Below, in pieces: positions 1 to 10,509 of a stretch of 64,000 nt of DNA. Under the pieces are notes generated by a model that was given only the letters and a program-made list of their open reading frames with translations, did no database searches and had not been told where the DNA came from. Position 1 is the stretch's first letter; each line of letters begins with the position of its first letter. A program made the translations under genes and the position numbers. Location: NCBI GenBank assembly GCA_024811115.1, contig JAKOGH010000787.1, forward strand, positions 47,918-111,917. The letters are read 5' to 3'. The stretch is from Terana coerulea (taxonomy: Eukaryota > Basidiomycota > Agaricomycetes > Polyporales > Phanerochaetaceae).

Positions 1-171
1 TGTGGTGCACGTATATAACGTTCAATGTACGCTCTGTCACCTCCCTCAGTCTCAGGGCTATTCTGCTGTAGCCCCAATTTAGGGCAGCCGGCTACTGACT
101 AGCAGGCATCTACAGACCCTATAATGTGCCGAGAGCTCAGTGACAGACCCTACGTATAATGGAAAGACGCA

Positions 172-2661
172 CTATTGGTAGTCAAACTGGCAGCGAAGGT
201 ATGTTTTCTCCCAGCAGTCAGCATCCTCATCTAAATTTTCTTCGCTGTCCACTTTCAACTCCTCGCTCTCTTCTATCACAAGCCTCCCACTGGTGAATGT
301 TTTGGGCAGCAGTTCGGCGATGTTGTGTTGAAGTCTGCCTGCAATGTCGAGTGTTGTTGCGGCAGTGCGAAGGTGAACTGTGCACGACTGCAAGGTTGGT
401 GTTGCGGTAAAAGGCTCGAGAGCTGCATCAAACTCCCGGAGCGGCTTCTTATATCTTTCCAACTCTTGTTCGTCGTATAAATCATTGTTGTGTGAATCGT
501 TGCCGTAGGAGTTGTCATCGTAGGAATTGCCGTGGTATGGATTGTTGTCGCACGGATTGTCGTCATCTAAGTTGTCGTCAAATGAACCGTCACCTGAATC
601 GTTGTCGAGCGAACTGGTGTCCATTGGATCAAACTCCGGAGGCGGCGGGAGCCATACAGGGACGCTGATACCCGTAAGTCGCTTCTCCATGCCGGTAAAT
701 ACGACCCTCACGACATCCCACATATCTGTCGCCTGACAATATATGTTCAGTTTGGCCGACAACGTCCCTAGTCACCCGTCGAACCATTGAGCAAAAATGT
801 GCAGTGTAATTCAACATGCCTCACTTACAAGCGTCATTTGGTCCATCCTTTAATTCGCCACCCACATTGGCAGCCTGAGTGTTGAGGCTTATCTTGATAA
901 CTGAAGCCGAAGGTACATTGTCACGAACGTGCCCCATGAATTTCACCACCTTTGAAGCATCCTCCGTTTCGAGGAGATGTCCGGTTCGCACTCGGCCCTT
1001 CCCAGGGTAGCGGCCGGGTAGCAGAAAGAGCCGAAGCATCATCGACACGTCATGTTTGTGCACGTTGAGTAGCTCCTCACGATCAGGGGGGTGGGCCGTA
1101 GATAAACGACCGCAGGTTGGGAGAAGTGCGCGCCGATGATGGCGGAGGAGGAAGGCCGACGGCGCTCGAAGATCTGATGTTGTGAATGGTACAGTATTCG
1201 TGGAGCTCGAGCTCTTGCAGTCGTGGAATTGCCGCTACAAGATGAAGCACATCTTGATATCTTGAGAAATTGAAACTGTCCAGCTTGAGAGTCCTTAGCC
1301 CTTTGAATCTGCTGAGCTTGACCCCTAACGCCTGCATATGAAGTGGTAGACGCTGCTCGTACTCGTCTTCATTGATTAATCTGCCTGTCAATTCCCATTG
1401 GATTTCATGCACAGCATCCATGCTCTCTGGAAGTGAGGAGGCAAACAGGGCCAGCATACATGACTTGGAAGATACCTGAGGGTCCGGCAGGTCCACGCAT
1501 AGACGTTGGATGTGCTGCAGATTGGATGTGTGAAGCGAACGAATATCCTCTTCATGTCGCATGACAATACAACGCAGCAGATGTGGGCGAATGAGTTGCC
1601 ACCATTGCCTACAGACCAGTGAGCACCTCTTTGAATTATGGAGGAAACCCATGTCCATATTATAGTCGTGAAAGATGATCTCTCGGAGGATGAGGTTGAG
1701 AATCTCAGCGGGGAGCTTGGCCATGTGCATCCGGTACACAAGCTTCCTAACGACGCGAGAACAGTCCTCAACAAGATGTCCAATGTGGTACTTGAATCGC
1801 TCTTGCCCAAAGTTGGCCATGAACCAGCCAGAGCTATCAGCTCCCAGATTTCGAATAGAGATGGCGGGATAGAGCCGATGGAGATCCAAGTCCCGATTGA
1901 ACGGACTAGGGATAGCTATTTCACAGAACGTAAGGTCCACGTATGAATCACAGATACACGGACGGTAGTGCAACATACAGACTTCGTGCCCTTCTCTGTA
2001 CCAAAACAGGAAGTTATCGTCGCCACTAGTAGCCCTGTCGTGCCTGCAGTATCCGAAGCCAAGCACACTGCCGGCTGCAAGACGTTTCTTCAGTTCGTCG
2101 CTACTAGCAGTATCCATGGTACTAACGTTTTACAATGAACTTTCTGCTACCCAATCCACGTAACTCCTCATGCGGAGGATGCACCTGGTGATATCTAATA
2201 TGGTACGCCGACATCAAGCCGACATGCTGACGGTCAGCGTTCACTCACAGTCAAGTTAGCCCATATACCATATACGACTCACCCAATCTCGAGCTCTCCC
2301 ACATAATTGAGCCTGCAAGTGACAGAAAAGTGCGGACTATGGGTAATTGGTTGTAGTACCAGTTGATGACGACTTACCCTCCTCGTACCTCTACCTCACA
2401 GTAACAGAACGTGCACCAGAGAGGAGCATGTAATGGGACGTGTTGGTCCGCTAAAATGCGGGGAGGGTCGTCCAATGTCCAAACCGTGCGCGTCGTAGAA
2501 AGTTCACGGCCGTCAGCGGAGACCAGTATATCCCGGTGCTCAGGTTTGACATCCCACCGCGATGGCAGCATTGCATCCGCCAAACCCTCGGGTGTTTCTG
2601 AGCACATCTTGACATATCGCGCTGCGTATGGAAGGTCTTCATCCAGGTTTAGAGGCTCCAT
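172..2661 (-). CDS. SPRY domain plus F-box-like protein, paralog A
   Basis: Multi-exon gene of unknown specific function. The start is the ATG at 2661. Exon 1 (2661 to about 2376) ends in CEVEV, the typical SPRY strand, and is followed by a 30-nt micro-exon (2312-2283, encoding YVGELEIG). The next exon holds more SPRY strands (GSVLGFGY, LYPAISIRNLG, NFGQERFKY) and then an F-box-like stretch beginning LPAEI and continuing SLVCRQWWQLIRPHLL, followed by leucine-rich sequence. The C-terminal exons are about 1083-821 and 768-175. The last exon carries an Asp/Asn-rich insertion. A plus-strand paralog at 10510-12925 keeps the same exon layout, which supports the model. By family knowledge F-box proteins are SCF ubiquitin-ligase adaptors and SPRY binds protein partners, so a substrate-receptor role is inferred. 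Frame slips at homopolymers 1086-1091 and 2128-2131 are needed. The join before 2117 is not fully resolved. Confidence 0.68.
475..612 (-). repeat. Asp/Asn/Ser-rich low-complexity coding insertion
   Basis: Within the last exon of SPRY/F-box paralog A, imperfect short repeats of the GTTGTC/GTCATC type on the plus strand encode a run made almost only of Asp, Asn, Ser, Gly and Tyr. The corresponding position of the paralog at 12.5-12.6 kb lacks this expansion, so it arose or was lost after the duplication. It is likely disordered and acidic. Confidence 0.6.
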
Positions 2662-3356
2662 TCTTGCAAAAACAGAGTACGCTTGGATGGTGCAGGAGCA
2701 GAGTGGACAGTTGGGGGTAGTGCAATGACCGGATAAACGCGCCTCACATTATCCTTTGGACGGAGACCTCCAGCTTTTACGTCCACGCAGCACAGCCTCG
2801 GAACAAGAGGTGCTATTGTATTTTGGCGTGGCAATGCAGCGGTTAGCGCCTTCCCAGTAATATGACAGCTCCGCGCCTCCTTGTTCACCACCATTGCAAT
2901 ATTGGCTCCCTAATGCTCCTGGTGGCAATGCCAGCCGTCCTCGCGGCCGAGTTGGAAACCACCTGGTATGTCTGCAGACGAGTTCTATACATCGCATAGT
3001 AATAGAAGCATACATGAGCAGAGTGTAATGTGGGATTTCCAGTGAAGAGCAACCTTACTGGACAGAAGCACGCGTGTATCTGGATCCAGGATAAGGCCAA
3101 ATTTACACCGTTCAAGGTTGTAATTGTAGCACCGTTGCCATGAAACGGAAATCCGATGAACCATAGGACTGAAGTAAAATACAAAAAACGACAGCACCGG
3201 AACTTCAGGCCTCGGGGGAACCGATTCCGAAATGTGCCCAGGTGCTCAGACATCCTCGATTAACATGGTATTAAGGGACTTGGCAATAAGTCTACTACCT
3301 GCACAGCATCCTATAGCCCTGTTAGCCCTTTCTCGCACAGCCCGAGAGCCAAGTAC
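2662..3356. other. Intergenic stretch, no gene recognised
   Basis: This stretch lies between the 5' end of SPRY/F-box paralog A and the 3' end of the ABC transporter gene. Open frames up to about 120 codons on the minus strand show no recognisable motif, and no transposon ends were seen. It should hold the promoter of paralog A and the 3' UTR of the transporter gene. Confidence 0.5.
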
Positions 3357-6300
3357 TCACCGAGCTTCCACCGCGAGCCACGCCGCACACCGCCAGGCGA
3401 AGGTGACACCGACCGCAACGCCGACGAGCGCGCCCGTCCCACCGACAGCGAAACCAAACGTCGACAGCACCTGCGCGCCTGTATGAGCGACGCACGCGCC
3501 GCTTGCGATGTCCGCTGGCGTGCATGCGAACGTGAGCCCTGTCATCTCGTTCACAAGGAGCACGCGCGGAAGATATTTGACAGGGAACGCCCACGCGAGA
3601 TCGGCGAGCCACGGCGCAACGTGCGCACTGAACACGCCGGACGCTTGCGCCGCTAGGGTCAGGACCACGGAGACGACCGCGACGCACACGCTTGCGTCCG
3701 CCCCGCCAGTATCGCGCATGAAGGCGCTCGCGACACCGATGCCCACGGACTCCCCGAAGTTGAGCTGGACCCACACGGCGGCGACGAACTCGGCGAAGAT
3801 GCGCGGCGAGGTCTGCATGCCCGTACCGATATTCACGATCACGCCGAACAGTATCGCACTGATGACCTCGAAAGGCAGGGCAAAGACGGTGAATGCCGTA
3901 ACGAAGGTGAAGGCACTGTAGGTGGACCCTGCCGAGGCTGCGTCAGCGCGGAAGGCGGCGAGATGCGCGGGGAAGAGCGCGAGGACATTGAGGAAGCCGA
4001 CAAAAGGTACGATGGACGTGCACTCCGCCGCGAGCCCGATACGGTCCTGCGCGCCGGACGGTCCACGCGTCAGCCTCTGAAAGAAAAGGAGGAAGCACAA
4101 GCCCAGCAAAGGCAGCTGCAGCAGTCTTGAATAATAATAACCGTTAGACTCACAGTCTAGAATAAAAGATTGCTGGGGCTTACCGAACGAAGAATGGCGC
4201 CCGCAGCCGCCAAGTATTGCGTAGCATACGGTCGAGAAGCGGGAAAATCGCCGCATGCAGCGGCGTACAGTCCGTCTTGTGTCGATCACTATCCTCAACC
4301 TCTCCAAGGCTCTCCTGCGCGCTTTCACCTTCCTTTCTACGGCCTTTCCACGCCCGCACGAATCTCTCGATGTCTTGCTCTTCTTCCGGGTTCCGCTCGT
4401 GGTTCATGTTTGAGGAGACGACATCGATTGCAAAGTCTGCAGGATTATACAGTGGCGGGCACACGAAGCCCAGGGTCGCAAGGTACGGCACGAGGCCGTC
4501 GCGCGGCCCTGAGTATACAACCCGTCCTTTCTACAAGATAAGTGTCAGCATGGCAGAGGAAGAAGAAAAGGATAGGCGTACCTTTGCAAGTAGCACAATG
4601 TGATCTGCCATGCTGAAGATGTCAGCGCGCGGTTGGTGTAATGTCGCGATGACCGTGCGCCTATAACATCCGTCAGTTTATAGTTATTTCACGGCAAAGT
4701 ATGGCAGTGAATTGACATTGAAATATCTCAAGCATAGCTTGATTCGAGAAGACGAGGAAGTAGAAGCACAGGACAAGAAGGACAGAGAAGGACGTACCCG
4801 CTCCGCGCAAGCTCCTTTAACGTCCGCCCCACACTCCTCGCCGTGCTAGCGTCGAGCCCGCTTGTCTATCCGTGTACGTTAGCACCTTCCGGCACCACAT
4901 TCTACAAGCAAACCCATACCGGCTCGTCCAGTATGAGGACGCTCGGGTCCGGAACCTGTCATCTTTTGTTAGTATTTCCCACGCAAAATCATGAAACTAG
5001 TAAAGCACGCGCCAACGCACAAGCCACGGCAAGTCTTCTACGCTCCCCGCCCGAGATCCCCGACACGCTCTGCCCGTCACCGACGCTCGTATGCTGACAC
5101 CTCTCCAAGCCCATAAGCCGCACGAGCTCCTCGGCACGTCGGAATGTGACTGAGGTGGGTAGGGACGCGGGGAGATGCAGACGGGCGGCGAATCGTAGTG
5201 TTTCGTACACGGTAAGCGTAGGCAATGGTGTGGCTGTTTCTGTGCAGCGATGTTCGCGATTAGCGGTGTGTACATTAAATGAGGGGCAATAAAGGGGACG
5301 CACCCTGTACGACGTACGCCACGCCAGAGCCCCTTCCTTTCTGGCCCTGCCCATCCCGCGCATCTACGTCCGTATGCACCGTCCCTGCCCTTGTCCACCG
5401 CCCACCCATTCCGCCGCCGATACCGCGCTCAGCAACGGCCCGTAGCAGTGTGGACTTGCCCGCACCACTTGGGCCCAAGATAACCGTGAGCGCGCACGGA
5501 AGGAAGCGAATACTGATGTCGCTAAGGATTGTTTTCGGCTGCTTGCGACCGAGGAGTGGGATATGAAGGGGTGTGTACGTTAGCCGAAGGCCCTGCACCT
5601 CAACCGCAGCGCCGTGCCCTAGATTGTCGGCCGTTCTGGTCTTCTCCATCGTTTCCTGCTTTGCCGTTTCTTCTTCGGCATTCTCGGTCTCCTGCTCATC
5701 CTTCTGCTCAGTTTTTTGACTGCTTGAAGTACGTCTTCCACCTGCTGCCGTGCCAGGGCGCCAAATAGTAAGCACGACCACCGCGCCTGTAACCACGACG
5801 AGCACGAATGCCCACAGGCCGACGAAGAGTAGCCAGAGCGGCGCGTCTTCACTGAGACGCATGCCACGCAGGATCGCGCCACCTGTGCACGGATCCGTTT
5901 CATCAGTTGCGTTTACCGCCCTCGAAGAGCTTGAGGTAGCGGCGGCTGCGAGGCACACAGAGAAGACGCGTCGCCGGAACTGCGAGATCGCGACGATACG
6001 CCACGAGTAGAAGTGCGGCGCGGCATAGCGCGTCCAAGCAAGCCATTTCGGGACGTCGACGAGGAAGTAACCGGGCGAGAGGATCCAAACCATAGAGAGG
6101 GCATTGCCGAGGGCGGATGCGGTCGCAAAGTCTCTCTGCTCGGGAAGATCATCATTAGCAACGCGGAAGGGGAGTGTGTAGGCCGCTTACCGAGAACGAC
6201 GCCGCCAGTAGCCCCCAGGCGACGAACGCCATCTGCACGCCCACCAAATCGGCCGTCAAAATCCCAATTGCTCCGTCATCCTTCCTCAGCCCACACAGGC

Positions 6301-7969
6301 CCTGCACAACGCCCGCATACACCAAACCGACCACGACATTCACCGGCAGACCCGCGAGCATCTCGCTCACTACCCAGCTCGCGCTCGCGCGGAGGCCATT
6401 TCCGTACAACCCGTCGGCGCGCTCGCGGTCGAACGCCCGTAGCGCCGAGCAGAAACGCCACGTCCAGGCGACCTGGGTGGCGTACCCAAAGACGGGCACG
6501 AGCTGGAAGGAGAGGGTCTTCAGGCTCTGGATACCGGCAGGTGTGGAGGGAAGAAAAGGGAAGGACGCGCCGGTGAGCAGGCCGAGTAGAAGCGGTTGTA
6601 GGAGCTGGGCGAGCAGGGAGAGCGGCGCATGTGCGTGACATCTGAAAGACCGGCGAAGGAGGGTGAGGGTGATGTGTACAAAGGATGGGCTGCATTGGTA
6701 TACGGGTGGATTAGGGAGTACAGGTAACGTGGGCAGGGTACCGGATTCTAGCTTGTCCAGCTCCTCGTCCTGCGGGCTTGCCGTGTCCTGCTGTTGCTCT
6801 TGCATCTTGAGATCGTGGGTTTTCCACTCTTCAACCAACTCCCGGAGTCTCTTTCCTTCTCTCTCCCGCCTATTCCTCTCCATTTGCGCGTCTATGGTGC
6901 ATATATCCACAAGGAAGTCCAGCGGGTTGCTCTCCTGCGGGCACACGTACCCCAGCTTCTCAAAGTGACCGAGGCATTGAGCGGTCGGGCCAGAGTACAC
7001 GACTTGCCCGCGCGACAGCAGCAGGATCTTGTGGAAGAGCGCGAAGGCGTCCGAGCGGGGCTGATGGATTGTGAGGAGCACGGTGCGCCCTGCCTGCGCA
7101 AGTCCATGAAGTAGCTGCAGCAAGCTGTGCGTTGCGTGTGAATCTACGCCCAGGATAGTCATTAGCACAGTATATGCGAGCAGATCAGAGACAGTTGGAG
7201 GCGCACCTAGACCAGTTGTGACTTCGTCCAGCACAAGCACCGCCGGACGCCCGACAAGAACGCACCCAATTGCTACACGCCGCCGCTCGCCACCTGAGAT
7301 GCCCCTGCCTGGTGCGCCAACGCGAGTGTCGGCGGTGTCCACGAGCCCAAGCTCAGCAAGCGTGCTATCAACGACATTGTTCATGATTTTCGAGGGAATC
7401 GGTCCAAGACGGAGTGTAGCAGCATAATATAGGGTTTCACGCACTATGCGTACTCCTCAGACTAGTCCAGGAAGAAGCAGAAAGAATGGCGTACCAGTGA
7501 GGTCAGGCAGCAAAAAGTCGTTCTGCGGCACAAATCCAACCTGCCCACCCATCATACTACTCCCCATCTTCTCGCCACCAGTGTCGGCAGGTACGACTGA
7601 TACTGACCCACTACGCACTCGCAACCCCGCAAGACGAGAGACGATTGCGTGCAGGAGTGTACTCTTGCCTGCCCCGGAGCCGCCGACGATGGCCATGAGT
7701 TCGCCTGGTTCCACACGTGTGGAAACATCCCGTAAAATCAATGTGCTGTTGTTATCTGCTGGTGGAGACTGCTGGCTCTGCCGGCCAAACCGAGAGAAGG
7801 GGCGGAAAGTCCGTGCAGGTGGGAAGCCAACAGACAGGTTCTGCACGGCGACGTAGCATCTCTGTATGGCAGAAGCACTATCGTGCATTCCTGTTTGTGC
7901 TTGCGGGAATGCTGGGTCTTGGTCTCCGTTGTACGGCGGCGGCGACAGCGACGAAGTGCATACGGACAT
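3357..7969 (-). CDS. Full-size ABCG-type ABC transporter, (NBD-TMD)x2
   Basis: Integral membrane ATP-driven exporter of unknown substrate. The order is NBD1, TMD1, NBD2, TMD2, which is the white/ABCG topology with the ATPase domain first. NBD1 has Walker A GGSGAGKST (about 7690), Q-loop FVPQND, signature ISGGERRR, Walker B VLVLDEVTTGL, and H-loop TIHQPRSD. NBD2 has GPSGAGKST (about 5450), ISGGERRR, LILDEPTSGLD, and TLHQPRAD. Both ATP sites look canonical, unlike fungal PDR transporters in which one site is degenerate. The start is the ATG at 7969. Introns are placed from splice consensus and restored motifs, for example the intron after G of TTGL near 7208 that rejoins to DSHAT, the one at 7494-7447 giving LTVRETLYY, and the one splitting DEP/TSGLD near 4900. 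The 3' end is either the stop at 3357 or a tiny last exon near 3295. Substrate prediction is not possible from sequence alone. Confidence 0.9.
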
Positions 7970-10509
7970 GTTGTAGGCTGGAAGGTGGGCCCGGCCATAT
8001 CATTGGGAGCTACAAGAGCAAAAGTAGAGCACCCGCATGTGTCTGTTGGTGTTAGCGTTCGAGGCACCGGTGGGGTACGAAGCTCTTTAATCACCACGGG
8101 TGTCCGGAAGATTCTGTCAGTCCACTACAACTGCCGTGATCCTTCGCATAGATGGGTCCTATTTCTAGTGTGGTGGTAGGTATCCATGGATAACTGTGCA
8201 GGGTTTGACGAGGAAGTACATCCCGACAACCAGTCAGAGGAAGATGGTGGTGCTGGTGGGAGAGAAAGACCACTCAGCGAAAGCGGCGGCGCGACGAGGC
8301 GGGACGCGATGTCACGCGCTTTGATTTCCGTGACTGGCTGTGACAATTTCTCTTCCTCCTCAATTTGCTATCACGGCGGGTCCCGAGGTTGGAGCCCCGC
8401 TAACTGAGGGACCAATGGGGGCGTGTACCTTGGATCCCGCCGTGATGGCTGTTGATGCGAGCCTTTTAGGAGGCATACCAAATGAGGACCAGAATATATT
8501 CCGGTGCCAAAAGTCGTAACATCCTGGACGACCTCGACCGCTTTTTCGATGTCTCCCCTCGTATCGGGTCGGTACTGGGTCTGCTTGACTTCATGGCTCC
8601 TTGGAGCTACTGTGGGCGGTGCCTGTGAGCTCGGGCGGACTACGTGGCGCCCTATCGAACTTCGGCCGCTTCGCGTCTTCCACGCTTGTCGCTATGGATA
8701 GCCACTGGTCTTGCGAAATGCAGCCAGTGCTTCACTATCTATGCCGAATAAAATGGACAAAAAACGGGATTGAGGCAGCACAACCATGTCTCTGCGTCGA
8801 TGAGCGAGCGATGACTACGGTCGCCTCACGGTTTGGTCCACTTATTGGGTCGTGCTAGACTCATGACCAGCCTACGTGGTAAGACGAGGAGGGATGTACC
8901 AACAGGAGAGCCACCGATGGCCCTGGTCATTATCTCGTGCCACGGCGGCTGGTTTAAGCCCAGGGTCGTATACGTGAGTTGTTTGTTTCCATCAACGCGT
9001 TTGCTATGAGCATCTTACCTTTCGGAAATCCACACCTCAGCTAGACCCCCGTCATTTCTCCTCACGCCATGGCTGTACGCTATCCTCAGGCTTAGGCTCA
9101 AGCCCAAAGTTACTACCTGTACCTATGACATCTGAATCCTCTCTCCACACAAGTTCTTCTTTCTCGCTTGGGCTATTCCTGAGAGCAAAGAAAAATTGTG
9201 TGGCACGAGCTTTCTTATCCCTGCAAGAGACACATGCTCTGGAGTCAGACCGGTAAGGGCAGCACAAAGTACGAGGATGACAGATTTTGACACGTTGATG
9301 CAGGAATACAGGAACTTTACCACTTTTCCCGCGGATTGACCGCATACAGTGCACGACCTCACGGCTGCGTCCACTGTTATTTGTCAGGTACAGCCCTATC
9401 CTTCACATCGCTGTCTCGGATACATACTCATGCCATTCACTCTTCAGGCCTTCAGGACGGCTGCAACTGCCCCTCCTACGGCGGCGCGCAAGCGCCCTTC
9501 TCTTCTTCCATTGGTTGATGAGAAGACTTGCTGCTCATGAGTTCGTCGGCACGGTGTGGCGTCAGTTAAATCTGGCAAGGCTGTGGGTATCGGTGCGGCG
9601 AGATTCTGCGTCCACGCCGCGATGGTCCTAGTCGTGCCCATCCTGCGCACGCTCCTGGCGCAATTCCCGGGTACGCTCAGAGCGTGCGGCGCGTTACGGC
9701 GAGCAGGTCTCGCATGGACGGCCCCCGTCAAAAACCCCTCGCGCGTCATTTCTCGCGACGGCGCTCTTTGCGGATACACTGGATGCTAGCAGGAGCGGTG
9801 GGAGCTCTCGCAACTAGTCACACAGGTACTTTGGTACTAGCGACGCCTTTGTTTCCCGCGGGCGCGCGGCCTGGGACACAGTTCAGGTAAGGATCATCAT
9901 TTAGGTTTGTTACCGTGTAGAAAAAGTTGACCTGACTGCAGAATGCGGCGCGAGCCGGAGACCTTATGGGTAATCTCTTAGTCCGGTGCATACCGGTGAC
10001 CTCTAGTCGCATGTCTAGATTCCAAAGCTTTTGCGTCATTCTGCGTTTGGTACCGTCACTCAGTACTCAGTGTTCGTTTCATACTTCCATCTCATGCCTC
10101 AATCAATTTGCGTTCACGACAGTGGTGCTGTGCAGTTCTCTATCACCGTGTCTCTTCATCGCAGCCCGTCAAGTGCCGCGGTCGTCCATGCGGAGTTGCC
10201 GTGCACCACCGAAAATGTCCAAACCCGGACCAAATTGATCTCCAGTTTGATATCTCCGCAAAGCACGGTGGACAGGATGGCAACGACTGTGGCGCTGCAT
10301 ACACTTGTCTTCGATGCTGGGAAGCTGCTGGGCTGATACAAGATCATTACACAAGAATCGCTGTCGAGAGGATAAGGTGTGTCCGCACGTACCTCCCCCA
10401 TCTACGTCCTCCGCTCATCCCCTCAGGTCGCAGCGCACACTCGCTCTGCTTCCGCATCGTAACATAGCCACTCACCGCTGTTAAAAAATTGCGACGCAGA
10501 CCAAATCTC
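7970..10509. other. Intergenic region between ABC transporter and paralog B
   Basis: About 2.5 kb without a recognisable gene. Open frames here are short, several begin only at GTG or TTG, and none shows a domain motif. It must hold the promoters of the divergently transcribed ABC transporter and SPRY/F-box paralog B. It contains an inverted repeat (8370-8446) and a 19-nt segment (8959-8977) identical to part of exon 4 of the PPTase-like gene at 30993-31011. Confidence 0.5.
8370..8446. repeat. Imperfect inverted repeat, about 14-15-nt arms
   Basis: The left arm ATCACGGCGGGTCC (8370-8383) is matched by the reverse complement of 8432-8446 (ATCACGGCGGGATCC), with about 48 nt between them. It could form a hairpin or be a binding-site pair upstream of the ABC transporter. 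No function is assigned. Confidence 0.5.
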
